A stretch of 64,000 nt of DNA from Salipaludibacillus neizhouensis (GCF_002886185.1 NZ_KZ614146.1:1348930-1412929); one strand, 5' to 3'. Shown: positions 15,480 through 24,831, counted from the first letter of the stretch. Made by a program: numbers and translations. The notes: generated by a model from the letters alone, not told the origin.

Positions 15480-15672
15480 TCAGAAATAACAGTGGTAAAA
15501 ACTTATAATATATATATAATCAGTTGCTATGACCATGGTGAAAATTTCAGTTGGTGAGAGCATCACGCCTAACATAGCACCCATTAAGATTGAAGCTTGT
15601 GCCTCAAGTAGCCCGTTTATTCCAAAACCTTTACTTATGAATGCTACTAATGCGCTTATTATAAAAGAGTTC
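15480..15672 (-). pseudogene. Membrane protein remnant
   Basis: The minus strand reads ISALVAFISKGFGINGLLEA, QASILMGAMLGVMLSPTEIF and TMVIATD before the frame degrades. It is strongly hydrophobic with glycine-rich segments, like a transporter or holin-like protein. No start or SD is visible and the family was not identified. Confidence 0.4.
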
Positions 15673-15703
15673 TCTCTATTCGAGGATCGGTATGGAAGAA
15701 TTC

Positions 15704-15905
15704 ATGAATCAACTAGGACCAGGAGAAACGCATGAACTATCCGAAGCTTGTATTCGAAGCAATCACAAACTACCTTCCCGAGTCATCATTCATCGATTTA
15801 CCCAGGAGCAAATGGAAAAGAGATTGAAAGATCAAGAGAAGAGAGAAAAAAAGAAAGGGATTACGTATAAAGAACGAAACAAACGATTAAGCGTTTACCT
15901 TTCCA
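15704..15905 (+). pseudogene. IS231/IS4-type transposase fragment, plus-strand piece
   Basis: Encodes MNQLGPGETHELSEACIRSN, HKLPSRVIIHRFTQEQMEKR and EKREKKKGITYKERNKRL, a well-conserved internal segment of IS231-group transposases. The following residues are unrelated. It pairs with an opposite-strand piece at 15980..16108, so the element was broken and partly inverted. Confidence 0.75.
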
Positions 15906-15979
15906 TTTCGATAATATTCGGGATTCTCATTCCTTATATAAATCCTTGTATTCCCTTTTAAACGGGAGATATAATAAGC

Positions 15980-16108
15980 TTATTTTTCATGAATCATGAA
16001 TAGATCTTTTAAATCGAAATAGCCTAAATCTCGTATACATAAATCTTTCTTCTGTACGCTGTGAAGACTAGTTGAACCGAAGCTTTTATCATTTTCTCTT
16101 CCTTTCAC
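15980..16108 (-). pseudogene. IS231/IS4-type transposase fragment, inverted piece
   Basis: The minus strand encodes KSFGSTSLHSVQKKDLCIRD and LGYFDLKDLFMI, which in intact IS231-like transposases lies shortly before the segment found at 15704..15905. Here it is on the opposite strand and downstream. Confidence 0.7.
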
Positions 16109-16289
16109 AAAAGGGAGCGCATTTAAAAAGTTTAAAGGAGTCCTGGCTTGATACAACAACTACCCATGGGAAAATGTAGTTTACTATCTTTGTGGGTATT
16201 GCTCAATTTGAGAGAGATTTAACTTCTGAAAGCATATTTATTCGGATACTTTTGACTTTTACAATAAATTGAAAAATCTGAATTTTCTA
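16109..16289. other. Intergenic, no gene seen
   Basis: AT-rich sequence between transposase debris and the promoter of the sugar-diacid cluster. Confidence 0.4.
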
Positions 16290-16332
16290 TTGACGTGTAC
16301 AACAACCTGATATATCATATATCATATATCAT
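16290..16332 (+). promoter_or_regulatory. Promoter with triplicated ATATCAT operator-like repeat
   Basis: TTGACG (16290-16295), a 17-bp spacer and TATCAT (16313-16318) form a promoter. The tract 16309-16332 is a tandem GATATATCAT-type repeat overlapping the -10. A similar tract precedes the gene at 23202, so both may be bound by the GntR regulator encoded at 22431. Confidence 0.55.
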
Positions 16333-16412
16333 AAAAAAGTGTCGCTTTCGAAAATCCATTTGATCTATTCTATTTGTACAGAAATTGACCAAATATAGGA
16401 AGGGTGAAACAT

Positions 16413-17189
16413 ATGTTTCAAAACCAACTGAAACAAAAATTAAATGGACCGACTAATGAACCCTCATTGGGAGTTTTCATTGGCTTTCCATCGACCCAGC
16501 TAGTTGAAATGGCGGCACTAAATAACTTTGATGTGGTAGTAATAGACAATGAGCACGGCATGCTTTCACCTGAAAATGTCGAACATATGGTAATTGCTGC
16601 TGAGAATCGGGGGATTACACCTTTAGTTAGAGTAGTTTCAAGTAATCCCCATGAGATTTTAAAAGTAATGGATAGAGGGGCCCACGGTGTTCATGTGCCT
16701 CAAGTGGATTCTAAAGAAGAAGCGGAAAGGGTCGTCGAAGCTGTAAAGTACCCTCCTTTAGGTAAGAGGGGAGCGGCGTTTTCCATGAGGGCTGCTGATT
16801 ACGGAAATATTCCAATCTATCAGTATTTAGAACAGGCGAATCAAGAATCACTTATCTGTCTCCATATTGAGAGTGAAAAAGCAATGAAAAATCTAGATGA
16901 AATCCTAAGTGTAAAAGGAATTGATATGGTTTATATTGGTCCGACGGATCTGTCTGTATCGCTTGGGTATGGCGGACGAATGGATTCCCCCCAAGTATTA
17001 AAATCAATTGATAGAATTTACCAAACTGCTCAAGAGGCGCGAGTAAAAGTGGGAATCCATACAAAAGATAGCAATGGAGCACAAATGAGAAAGGAATGGG
17101 GAGCCGATTATATTGGTGTTACTGTAACCTCACTGATCAACCAGTCCTTTTCTCACTATGTAAATGGTGTGAACTTAATGAAACTATAA
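16413..17189 (+). CDS. HpcH/HpaI (GarL-like) class II aldolase
   Basis: A 258-residue TIM-barrel aldolase of the 2-dehydro-3-deoxyglucarate aldolase type, expected to split 2-keto-3-deoxy acids into pyruvate and an aldehyde such as tartronate semialdehyde. The visible family motifs are VVVIDNEHGML (catalytic histidine region), the metal glutamate in CLHIESEKAM and the aspartate in YIGPTDLSVSLG. ATG 16413 is preferred over the upstream GTG because AGGAAGG lies 8 nt before it. It is the first gene of a cluster that continues with a DapA-type enzyme 27 bp later. Confidence 0.87.
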   Translation: MFQNQLKQKLNGPTNEPSLGVFIGFPSTQLVEMAALNNFDVVVIDNEHGMLSPENVEHMVIAAENRGITPLVRVVSSNPHEILKVMDRGAHGVHVPQVDSKEEAERVVEAVKYPPLGKRGAAFSMRAADYGNIPIYQYLEQANQESLICLHIESEKAMKNLDEILSVKGIDMVYIGPTDLSVSLGYGGRMDSPQVLKSIDRIYQTAQEARVKVGIHTKDSNGAQMRKEWGADYIGVTVTSLINQSFSHYVNGVNLMKL

Positions 17190-17216
17190 TTTATAAAAGT
17201 TGGGAGTGTTATTTTT

Positions 17217-18137
17217 ATGGGATACGCACATCTTATCCAAAGGTTGAATACGATTTCGGCGATTAACTTGACCCCTTTTTATGAGGATACGAAAGAAATA
17301 GATTGGGATAGTCTCGAAAAAAATACTAATTTTCTTATTGATCACGGAGTAAAAGTAATTGTTCCTGGTGGAAATACCGGAGAATTTTACGCATTAAGCC
17401 TTGATGAAATGAAAAAAGTGACAAAAAAGGTTATTGAAATTGTTAATGGAAGAGCATTAGTGATGGTGGGTATAGGATACGCTGTACCGACAGCCATTGA
17501 ATTAGGTAGGTACGCCCAAGCAGCAGGTGCCGATTGCGTAATGATACACCAGCCAATTCACCCTTATTCAAATAATGAAGGAGCAGTTACTTACTTCAGT
17601 GAAATTATTAATGCTCTTGAAATTCCATCTGTTATATATTTCAAAAATCCAAATCTTAGTGATGACGTTTTATATAAATTAGCTCCTTTAGAAAAATTTA
17701 TTGGTGTAAAATATGCGATTAATGATCTACCTCGTTTCACAAAAATCATCCGTTCAATTTCAAAAGAACACCAAATTGCTTGGATCTGTGGCACTGCCGA
17801 AACATGGGCACCATATTTCTTTCAAGCTGGCGCAACAGGCTTTACGTCTGGTTTGGTTAACATCCATCCAACGAAATCTTTTGAATTATTACAGGCACTT
17901 GAAAAGAAAGAAATGAACAAAGTATGGGAACTATGGGAGGAATTGCTTCCGTTTGAGGAACTAAGAGCAAAAAATAATGATGGAAACAATGTTGTAGTAA
18001 TTAAAGAGGCACTAAGACAAATTGGTTTTACCGCAGGAGTTACGAGACCTCCAGTGGCTGAGTTGGATCAAACGGACAAAGTAGCAGTAGCAAAGATTCT
18101 TCAAGGCTGGGGATTAATAAACAATACCATTGTATAG
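17217..18137 (+). CDS. DapA/NAL-superfamily aldolase or dehydratase
   Basis: A 306-residue (beta/alpha)8 enzyme of the dihydrodipicolinate synthase/N-acetylneuraminate lyase superfamily. PGGNTGEFYALS is the substrate carboxylate loop. GVKYAIND holds the Schiff-base lysine. The catalytic tyrosine is probably in SVIYFKNP. Within this cluster it probably handles a keto-deoxy sugar acid. A second superfamily member at 23202 looks like KdgD, so this one may have a different substrate. It follows the aldolase by 27 bp. Confidence 0.82.
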   Translation: MGYAHLIQRLNTISAINLTPFYEDTKEIDWDSLEKNTNFLIDHGVKVIVPGGNTGEFYALSLDEMKKVTKKVIEIVNGRALVMVGIGYAVPTAIELGRYAQAAGADCVMIHQPIHPYSNNEGAVTYFSEIINALEIPSVIYFKNPNLSDDVLYKLAPLEKFIGVKYAINDLPRFTKIIRSISKEHQIAWICGTAETWAPYFFQAGATGFTSGLVNIHPTKSFELLQALEKKEMNKVWELWEELLPFEELRAKNNDGNNVVVIKEALRQIGFTAGVTRPPVAELDQTDKVAVAKILQGWGLINNTIV

Positions 18138-18269
18138 GAGAAAAAAAGCTATTTTGGAACATATGGCGAATTCTTTAAAGCTATCCTTTGATTAATTAAA
18201 CAATCTTTTATTGAAATGAGTTAAAGCATAAAAAAAATTTATTTATTTTTATAAAAGGAATGGTGCAAA

Positions 18270-19727
18270 ATGTGCAAAGTCTATTTAAATTATATAAATG
18301 GCGATTGGTCTTCTGGTAGTAATGGTGAAACAATACCAAGTGTTAATCCTGCTAACACGGATGAAATCGTCGGTTACGTGCAGAGTTCAACCGTTGTTGA
18401 TGTAAATATTGCAGTAAAATCCGCCAAAAGTGCCCAAAAAAAATGGGAGAATATTTCATCGGTTCAAAGAGGGAATATTCTTCATAAAGTAGCAAATGTG
18501 CTAGAAGCAAGAACAGAAGATATTGCTGTGACAGCTACAAAAGAAATGGGAAAAACATTGGCCGAAACTACGGGTGAGCTAGCACGTGCGGTCTCCATTT
18601 TACGATTTTACGCACAAGAAGGTTTAAGAAAAACTGGAGATGTTATCCCATCTCAAGACAACAACAATTTACTTTATACAACAAGAGTCTCACTTGGTGT
18701 AGTTGGAGTTATTAGTCCATGGAACTTTCCTATTGCAATTCCTGTATGGAAAATTGCACCTGCTCTCGTTTTTGGGAATACCGTTGTTTTTAAACCAGCA
18801 ACAGAAACTGCCATAACAGCAGTTAAAATCGCCGAGGCATTTCATGAGGGAGGTATTCCGAAAGGTGTTTTTAATTTAGTTACAGGCAAAGGATCAGTCA
18901 TCGGGGATGCTCTTATTGAAAATGAAAGTATTGATGGAATTTCCTTTACAGGCTCGAATGTTGTTGGAAAGAAAGTCGCCTTGGGGGCAATCGAAAGAGG
19001 AGCTAAATATCAGTTGGAAATGGGCGGGAAGAATCCAGCCATAGTCATGGACGATGCAGATTTAGATGTTGCAGAAGAATTGACAGTGAATGCAGCAATG
19101 AAACATACAGGTCAAAAATGTACGGCAACAAGTATAGTATATGTGCATTGTGACATATATGATGAATTTAAAGAAAGAATACTAAAACGAGTTCATGATA
19201 TAAAAGTCGGATCCGGCATAGATCCATCTGTATATATGGGTCCACTTTCCTCAAGAAATCAGTTAGAAGGAGTTATGAAGTATATTGAGAAGGGAATAGA
19301 AGAAGGGGGAAAGTTGATTTATGGAGGTAAGAGAATGGAAGGTCTAAAATATGATAAAGGTTACTTCATCGAACCAACAGTATTTGAGAATGTCTCCAAA
19401 AATATGACCATTGCCCGTGAAGAAATATTTGGACCTGTACTTGCCTTAATCAAGATAGAATCTTTAGAGGATGCATTGACCCAGGCGAATGAATCAATAT
19501 TCGGCTTAAGCTCTTCTATCTTTACACGTGACCTAGCTAAATCTTTACAATTTGTGAAGGAAATACAAGCAGGAATGGTAAAGGTAAATGGAGAAAGTGC
19601 TGGTGTTGAACCTCAAGCTCCATTTGGTGGTATGAAACAATCTAGTTCAGGTTCAAGGGAGCAAGGTACAGCAGCTATTGAGTTTTTCACCTCTATAAAA
19701 ACAATAACAATTACACCATTACTTTAA
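18270..19727 (+). CDS. Aldehyde dehydrogenase, probably 2,5-dioxovalerate (alpha-ketoglutarate semialdehyde) dehydrogenase
   Basis: A 485-residue NAD(P)-dependent aldehyde dehydrogenase. [29 protein letters not shown], the catalytic glutamate in [10 protein letters not shown] and the nucleophilic cysteine in [10 protein letters not shown] are all present. Next to KdgD-type dehydratases the usual role is oxidation of 2,5-dioxopentanoate to 2-oxoglutarate, the last step of non-phosphorylative sugar-diacid catabolism. That substrate is inferred from context. It is separated from the upstream gene by 132 bp and has a weak SD (AAAGGAA). Confidence 0.9.
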   Translation: MCKVYLNYINGDWSSGSNGETIPSVNPANTDEIVGYVQSSTVVDVNIAVKSAKSAQKKWENISSVQRGNILHKVANVLEARTEDIAVTATKEMGKTLAETTGELARAVSILRFYAQEGLRKTGDVIPSQDNNNLLYTTRVSLGVVGVISPWNFPIAIPVWKIAPALVFGNTVVFKPATETAITAVKIAEAFHEGGIPKGVFNLVTGKGSVIGDALIENESIDGISFTGSNVVGKKVALGAIERGAKYQLEMGGKNPAIVMDDADLDVAEELTVNAAMKHTGQKCTATSIVYVHCDIYDEFKERILKRVHDIKVGSGIDPSVYMGPLSSRNQLEGVMKYIEKGIEEGGKLIYGGKRMEGLKYDKGYFIEPTVFENVSKNMTIAREEIFGPVLALIKIESLEDALTQANESIFGLSSSIFTRDLAKSLQFVKEIQAGMVKVNGESAGVEPQAPFGGMKQSSSGSREQGTAAIEFFTSIKTITITPLL

Positions 19728-19748
19728 ATCCGAATAGGAGAGATTGAC

Positions 19749-20741
19749 ATGAAACCAAAGGTTATTTTATATAACCGGTTACCAGAAGACTTACTGGAGA
19801 AGTTAGAGAAAAATTGCGATGTACGTCAGTATAATCTGGAATCTAGTTCAAATCCTGATTTTTTACAGGATCTACAGGAAGCTGAAGGGATTATTGGGTC
19901 CGGTTTAAAGGTAAACGGAGAACTATTGGACCAAACACCTAAGTTGAAAATCGTTACGAACATTTCGGTAGGTTATAACAATTTAGATATTGAGGAACTA
20001 ACCAAACGTAACATTATGGCGACAAATACACCAGATGTACTTACAGACACGACTGCTGACACAGTTTTTGGCTTGTTGTTGTCAACAGCTAGAAGAATAC
20101 CAGAACTTGATCATTATGTTAAATCCGGTCAATGGCAGCAAAATATCACACAAGATTTATTTGGTGTTGACGTTCATCATAAAAAGCTGGGTATAATTGG
20201 CATGGGAAGAATAGGATATGCCATTGCTGAAAGAGCACATTTTGGTTTCAAAATGAACATTTTATATAACAACCGTTCACGAAACATCTCTTCTGAAAAT
20301 GAATTGAACGCAGAGTTTACTAGTCTTGATGAATTGTTGGTTAATTCGGATTTCGTATGCCTGATGGCCCCTCTTGTTCCTGAAACAGTAAATTTAATTG
20401 GAAAAAGAGAATTTCGTCTGATGAAAAAAAGCGCAATTTTTATTAATGGGTCTCGTGGAGCACTTGTAAATGAAGATGAGTTAATTTACGCCCTGACGAA
20501 TCGGGAAATTTTAGCAGCAGGATTAGATGTTTACAAGGAAGAACCATTAAACTTAGAAAGTCCACTTCGTAATTTAAAAAATGTTGTTACGTTGCCTCAC
20601 ATTGGTTCGGCAACAGAGGAAACAAGGTACAAAATGGCACATCTCGCAGTAGAGAATCTTATTAAAGGCTTACAAAAAGAAACACCTCCTAGTTTACTAA
20701 ATACTGAAGTTTTAAAACTGTGGGAAACAAACGGACTATAA
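19749..20741 (+). CDS. D-isomer-specific 2-hydroxyacid dehydrogenase (glyoxylate/hydroxypyruvate reductase-like)
   Basis: A 330-residue NAD(P)-dependent D-2-hydroxyacid dehydrogenase. The Rossmann motif LGIIGMGRIGYAIAER lies near residue 145. The catalytic arginine is in INGSRGALVNED, the glutamate in DVYKEEPLN and the histidine in TLPHIGSATEE. It probably reduces a 2-keto acid released by the cluster, such as glyoxylate, hydroxypyruvate or tartronate semialdehyde. An SD AGGAG lies 21 bp after the aldehyde dehydrogenase stop, so the two are cotranscribed. Confidence 0.88.
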   Translation: MKPKVILYNRLPEDLLEKLEKNCDVRQYNLESSSNPDFLQDLQEAEGIIGSGLKVNGELLDQTPKLKIVTNISVGYNNLDIEELTKRNIMATNTPDVLTDTTADTVFGLLLSTARRIPELDHYVKSGQWQQNITQDLFGVDVHHKKLGIIGMGRIGYAIAERAHFGFKMNILYNNRSRNISSENELNAEFTSLDELLVNSDFVCLMAPLVPETVNLIGKREFRLMKKSAIFINGSRGALVNEDELIYALTNREILAAGLDVYKEEPLNLESPLRNLKNVVTLPHIGSATEETRYKMAHLAVENLIKGLQKETPPSLLNTEVLKLWETNGL

Positions 20742-20897
20742 TTTACACAGAACCAGGGAGGGGAGAGATTTTTAATTTGTTCTGCCCTCAGATAACAGAA
20801 TATTAGTAATTTTTGAAATAATTAATTTTTTCTCCATCCTAACAAATTTAAAGGAGATGAAACATTTTACCTACAAAAGGTGAAGTATTGATAAAAA
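20742..20897. other. Intergenic, no gene seen
   Basis: Non-coding stretch between the hydroxyacid dehydrogenase gene and the cre box of the transporter gene. Confidence 0.4.
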
Positions 20898-20911
20898 AGT
20901 AAGCGCTTTCA
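20898..20911 (+). promoter_or_regulatory. Cre-like CcpA box
   Basis: AGTAAGCGCTTTCA matches the CcpA consensus TGWAARCGYTWWCW at 13 of 14 positions. It lies about 100 bp upstream of the Nramp-like transporter gene, suggesting catabolite repression. Confidence 0.65.
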
Positions 20912-21013
20912 TATTTTCGTAATTAAACTTAGTCTTTTTTATTAGAAATTGAAGTGTTTGGCCGGTAAAAAATCTTACAATTACTTATTATTGAAATGGA
21001 GGTTGAATGAAAA

Positions 21014-22309
21014 ATGGAATTACAAAAAGAAATTAATGCCCAACCTGATAAGACTCTTCTTCAAAAGATGAAGGATACGCTAAGATTATATGGACCGGGA
21101 ATTGTTATGATACTCACAATGATGGGTGCTGGTGACCTCGTGAGTTCATCAGTATCTGGTTCAAACTATGGCTATGCCCTAATGTGGCTTCTTGTTGGAT
21201 CATTATTAATTCGCTATGTCATCTGTAATATTATGGGGCGATTCCAGATGTTCAATAATCAAGAAATGACTATTTTAGAAGGCTATTCACGGATCCACAA
21301 ATTTTTTCCATACTTTTTTGGGATTGCTTCCTTAATTATAGGACATTTAATTATTGCACAAATGATAAAAGGATCAGGAATAGCACTTGCATGGATGTTT
21401 GGTGTTGGGGATGAGTTCCTTTGGTCAATTGGAGTCGTGTTAACTAGTTTGTTTATTATGGGAAGAAATGCTTACCGAAATGTAGAACTAGTTATGAAGG
21501 TATTATTAGGTGTTTTAACTTTCTGTTTTGTAGGATTGGCAGTATATAGCGGACCGAGTGTGGGAGGCATTATTAAGGGGACAATTGGATTTGGATTACC
21601 AGAAGAAACAGGTACTTACAGTGTTATTCTAGTGGGACTTGCACTAGTGGGCGCAGTAGCTGGTTCGCTTACAAATTTAATTTATCCATATTTTTTACAA
21701 GATAAAGGCTGGACGAAGCCAATTCATAAAAAAATTCAGCGTAATGATTTATTGTTTGGATTTATTTGTGCAATCATACTTAATTTAGCTATTTGGATTG
21801 TTGGTGCGGAAATACTTCGTCCGAATGGAATTCAAGTGGAGAGCGTAGAGGATATTTCTCGTGCTTTATCCATGCACATGGGCCAACTTGGATCTTGGAT
21901 TTTCTACTTGGGTGTTTTTGGAATTCTATACAGCAGTGTAATTGGAACTGCAAACGGTTATGGGAAAGTAATTACGGATTGTTATTATAAGATTACGAAT
22001 AAAATTTTGAAGAAAGATCAGAAAATAGAGGGTGATCCGACATTTAAATGGATCAGTTTATTCCTGCTTATTTCCCCAATCATCTGGTCAATACCAGGGG
22101 TTACTGGATTTATAGCGCTTGTACTCTTTACGAATGCACTAAATGTAGTAGGTTTACCAGCAATTGCCGTTGGTCTTCTCATCATTTCTAATCAAAAAAA
22201 ATATTTAGGTAAAGCTACAAATAACTGGTTTGAAAATACCGTGCTAGTAGTGACAACAGTGTTAGCTATTTGGGGATCTTATAAAATACTAATGAGTTTC
22301 TTTGCTTAA
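21014..22309 (+). CDS. Nramp-fold transporter lacking the canonical metal motif
   Basis: A 431-residue membrane protein with about 11 predicted transmembrane segments and overall Nramp-family similarity (YGPGIVMILTMMGAGDLVSS at the first helix). Canonical Nramp metal transporters have DPGN in helix 1 and a methionine motif MPH in helix 6. Here the positions read GAGDLVSS and TNLIYPYF. With its location inside a sugar-acid catabolic cluster, this suggests an organic-acid rather than metal substrate, as has been proposed for YcsG-type relatives near 5-oxoproline genes. The start ATG follows GGAGG. A cre-like box lies upstream. Confidence 0.82.
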   Translation: MELQKEINAQPDKTLLQKMKDTLRLYGPGIVMILTMMGAGDLVSSSVSGSNYGYALMWLLVGSLLIRYVICNIMGRFQMFNNQEMTILEGYSRIHKFFPYFFGIASLIIGHLIIAQMIKGSGIALAWMFGVGDEFLWSIGVVLTSLFIMGRNAYRNVELVMKVLLGVLTFCFVGLAVYSGPSVGGIIKGTIGFGLPEETGTYSVILVGLALVGAVAGSLTNLIYPYFLQDKGWTKPIHKKIQRNDLLFGFICAIILNLAIWIVGAEILRPNGIQVESVEDISRALSMHMGQLGSWIFYLGVFGILYSSVIGTANGYGKVITDCYYKITNKILKKDQKIEGDPTFKWISLFLLISPIIWSIPGVTGFIALVLFTNALNVVGLPAIAVGLLIISNQKKYLGKATNNWFENTVLVVTTVLAIWGSYKILMSFFA

Positions 22310-22368
22310 TTTGAAAGTTAATTAAATTCATTTCAGAAATAGACTTGTTGTAACTTAAGAGTTAAATG

Positions 22369-22404
22369 TTAATATAGTATAGTTCAAATGCTATACTATA
22401 TTAA
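22369..22404. promoter_or_regulatory. Perfect 14-bp inverted repeat, probable GntR operator
   Basis: TTAATATAGTATAG and CTATACTATATTAA flank an 8-nt spacer. It lies 27 bp upstream of the GntR gene without a T tail. Autoregulation is likely; a weak terminator role for the transporter gene is also possible. Confidence 0.6.
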
Positions 22405-22430
22405 CACTGTTCCCGAAGGAGAATTTTAAA

Positions 22431-23108
22431 ATGGAAGAAATAAAAAAAAAGATAAAAATGCAATCACGGCCTGTTCGAGAGATGATTTATGAAGAGCTTA
22501 AAGAAGGAATATTAAATGGAAATTACGAACCGGGATTTCATTTGAGAGAAAGAGAGTTAGCTAAAGAGTTTGATGTAAGTACAACACCCATCAAAGAAGC
22601 ATTAAGACTTCTTGAAAATGACGGGTTAATAGTTACACAAGCAAGAAAAGGTTCATTTGTTTCCACCAGTGTCATGAGTTCAGTGGAAGAAATTAGATGG
22701 GCAAGAGCTGCACTGGAGGGTGTTTCCGCACGTTTAGCTGCTATTAAAAGGACTGAAGAAGAATTAGAAAAACTTGAATCTATCATTAAAAGTATGAAAA
22801 TCTATACGCAGGAAAGAAATAGCGAAATGTTGGAAAAATATAATAGTACATTCCATGACTTCATTCAACAAATTGCAAAGAATAATTATATCTCCAACCA
22901 AATAAATGCTGTTTGCTCCTTCGACAAGTTTTTCCGTAAAAGGAATATGTCTGATAAGGAGGAACACGATCGAGCTTTTCAAGACCACTTTTTCATTTTC
23001 GAGAAAATAAAAGAGCAAGATGCGGTAGGAGCAGAGGATGCCATGCGAAACCATATTAATCGTTCGACAACATTTGCATTAAACAAGAATAAAGTCAACG
23101 ATGAATAA
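22431..23108 (+). CDS. GntR-family (FadR/FCD subgroup) regulator
   Basis: A 225-residue regulator. The N-terminal winged helix spans about residues 12-75 (SRPVREMIYEELKEGILNGN, LRERELAKEFDVSTTPIKEA). The C-terminal all-helical FCD ligand domain has ARAALEGVSARLAA and a probable metal-ligand histidine in FHDFIQ. Such regulators respond to sugar acids or their catabolic intermediates. It lies between the transporter and the KdgD-like gene on the same strand and probably controls the cluster through the ATATCA tracts at 16309 and 23158. Confidence 0.9.
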   Translation: MEEIKKKIKMQSRPVREMIYEELKEGILNGNYEPGFHLRERELAKEFDVSTTPIKEALRLLENDGLIVTQARKGSFVSTSVMSSVEEIRWARAALEGVSARLAAIKRTEEELEKLESIIKSMKIYTQERNSEMLEKYNSTFHDFIQQIAKNNYISNQINAVCSFDKFFRKRNMSDKEEHDRAFQDHFFIFEKIKEQDAVGAEDAMRNHINRSTTFALNKNKVNDE

Positions 23109-23157
23109 TACCAAAGATAGTGCTCACTTAAGATTTTAACTGCAAAGGTAATTTTGT

Positions 23158-23182
23158 TGATATATCAAATATCAAATGATAA
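23158..23182 (+). promoter_or_regulatory. ATATCA-repeat operator-like tract
   Basis: TGATATATCAAATATCAAAT resembles the tract at 16309-16332. It lies 20-45 bp upstream of the KdgD-like start and is a candidate GntR operator. Confidence 0.5.
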
Positions 23183-23201
23183 ATTGAAAGGATGATATTT
23201 C

Positions 23202-24125
23202 ATGAATAGTCAAAGAAAATCACCTACAGGGATCCTAGGTTTCCCTATCACACCATTTGATGAGCACGGAAGAATTGATGAACAGGCGTTATCACGAAAT
23301 GTGGAATTTTTAATAAATAACGGGTTAGAAGCTATCTTTATTTGTGCAGGATCAGGAGAGTTTCAGTCACTTAATAGAAATGAATATGAATTGATGGTCG
23401 ATATAGCCGTATCAACAACGAAAAATAAAGTGCCTGTCTATACTAGTATAGGAGGAAATATTTCTACTTCGATAGAATTAGCTGAAATTTCAAAGGATAA
23501 AGGGGCTGATGGTTACCTTATTTTTCCTCCTTACTTAATTGATCCGGAACAAGAAGGTTTATATAACTATTATAAAACATTAATAAGAAGTACAGATCTA
23601 AATGCCATTATTTATCAACGTGGAAAGGCCGTTTTTACAGTTGACACAATTGAACGATTGGCGGAATTTCCTCAGTTCGTCGGATTAAAAGATGGAATTG
23701 GAAATATGGAATTGAACATTGAATTAACTCAAAGCCTCGGCGGTCGTCTCGAGTGGATTAACGGCATGCCATTTGGAGAAATTACAATGCCTGGTTATTT
23801 TGGTACAGGTTTTCATTCCTATTCATCAGCTATAGCTAACTATATCCCACATATTGCAAGGACATTTTTTGAGGCCTTGAAGCGGAATGATAAGGAATTA
23901 GTAGATGAACTTTATAAAAATGTACTGTTTCCTATTAATAATTTGAGGAAACAACGAAAAGGATATAATGTTTCCCTTATTAAAGCAGGGATGGAAATCA
24001 TAGGTCTGCCAATTGGTTCAACGGTGAGACCACCATTAATTCCTGTTGAGAAGGAACACTTTCTTCAATTAGAAACCATATTGAAGGAAGCACTAGAAAA
24101 ATATCCTGTACACATTTGTAAATGA
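23202..24125 (+). CDS. kdgD: Probable 5-dehydro-4-deoxyglucarate dehydratase
   Basis: A 307-residue DapA-superfamily enzyme. Features typical of the KdgD branch are FPITPFDEHGRIDEQAL, GSGEFQSL, the Schiff-base lysine in FVGLKDGIGNME, INGMPFGEIT and the C-terminal RKGYNVSLIKAGMEIIGLP with VRPPL. The predicted reaction is decarboxylation and dehydration of 5-dehydro-4-deoxy-D-glucarate to 2,5-dioxopentanoate, the substrate of the dehydrogenase at 18270. It has its own SD (GAAAGGATG) and operator-like tract. It is the last gene of the cluster. Confidence 0.85.
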   Translation: MNSQRKSPTGILGFPITPFDEHGRIDEQALSRNVEFLINNGLEAIFICAGSGEFQSLNRNEYELMVDIAVSTTKNKVPVYTSIGGNISTSIELAEISKDKGADGYLIFPPYLIDPEQEGLYNYYKTLIRSTDLNAIIYQRGKAVFTVDTIERLAEFPQFVGLKDGIGNMELNIELTQSLGGRLEWINGMPFGEITMPGYFGTGFHSYSSAIANYIPHIARTFFEALKRNDKELVDELYKNVLFPINNLRKQRKGYNVSLIKAGMEIIGLPIGSTVRPPLIPVEKEHFLQLETILKEALEKYPVHICK

Positions 24126-24210
24126 ATAGAATATAACAGAAAGTCTGCCTCTGTAGGTATGAAGAGGTACCGTCAGGAAAATACGGTTTTACAACGCTAA
24201 GCCATTGTTC

Positions 24211-24315
24211 TGTTAAGTAACTCCTAAAATAAAGTCCACTTATTCCACAAACTGGCCTTTAACTTAATAATAGTTATTTCAATTTTCCTATATTTTAACA
24301 AGGAGTTACTTAACA
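24211..24315. repeat. 105-bp element with 15-bp perfect terminal inverted repeats
   Basis: TGTTAAGTAACTCCT and AGGAGTTACTTAACA bound about 75 bp of AT-rich non-coding DNA. The size and perfect ends suggest a MITE-like non-autonomous element. No second copy was seen in the window and no target duplication was established. Confidence 0.45.
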
Positions 24316-24686
24316 ATCTGTCCCGATTGTTTCAACCACCTTTGAACCAAACTAACGATAACTCTCGAAGTGACCTAATAAGTCCTAAAAACCCCTTTTA
24401 TCTCAGTTTCAATGATAAAGGGGGGCGGAGATGATGTTCTCTCTTTATTTAGTCCTCATTAAGTGTAATATATAATCTTATAAAACTTGCTCTTATTCAA
24501 GCATGGGGACGAAAGTTTCCATCTTGGTTGTTGCTCGCTTCAGCATGGGTAGCGTTCTAGTATTGGGCTTGCGCGGTGGTATGGGCAAAATTCAAACCAT
24601 GTTGGAATTAGAAGCAGTCCCTTTACTATTAGAACCGTTTTTCTTGTTAGGAGATATCTTGTATGGTCTTGTTGCTTTTCTTAACA
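24316..24686. other. Intergenic, no credible gene
   Basis: Contains a 79-codon open frame from 24503 that lacks an SD and protein-like conservation. Nothing else was identified. Confidence 0.4.
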
Positions 24687-24687
24687 T

Positions 24688-24713
24688 TTATGCCTCCAGT
24701 AATGGAGGCATAA
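24688..24713 (+). terminator. Hairpin terminator-like sequence
   Basis: TTATGCCTCC pairs with GGAGGCATAA around AGTAAT, with no strong T tail. Confidence 0.45.
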
Positions 24714-24786
24714 TAAAACGGAACGGGATAAATATGAGGTGACCTATCGTTATTCTAGAAACAGGCGCTTTTCCGGAATAACGATA

Positions 24787-24831
24787 AAAGTCCAATTTCT
24801 CAATTTTAATGCTGAGAAATTGGGCTTTTTT
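24787..24831. terminator. Bidirectional hairpin terminator
   Basis: AAAGTCCAATTTCTCA pairs with TGAGAAATTGGGCTTT, with A and T runs on either side. It serves the minus-strand racemase remnant and any rightward transcript. Confidence 0.75.

Noticed and set aside
24503-24742. 79-codon hydrophobic open frame
   Set aside because: No SD, no recognisable family, and it ends beyond a hairpin. Treated as incidental.
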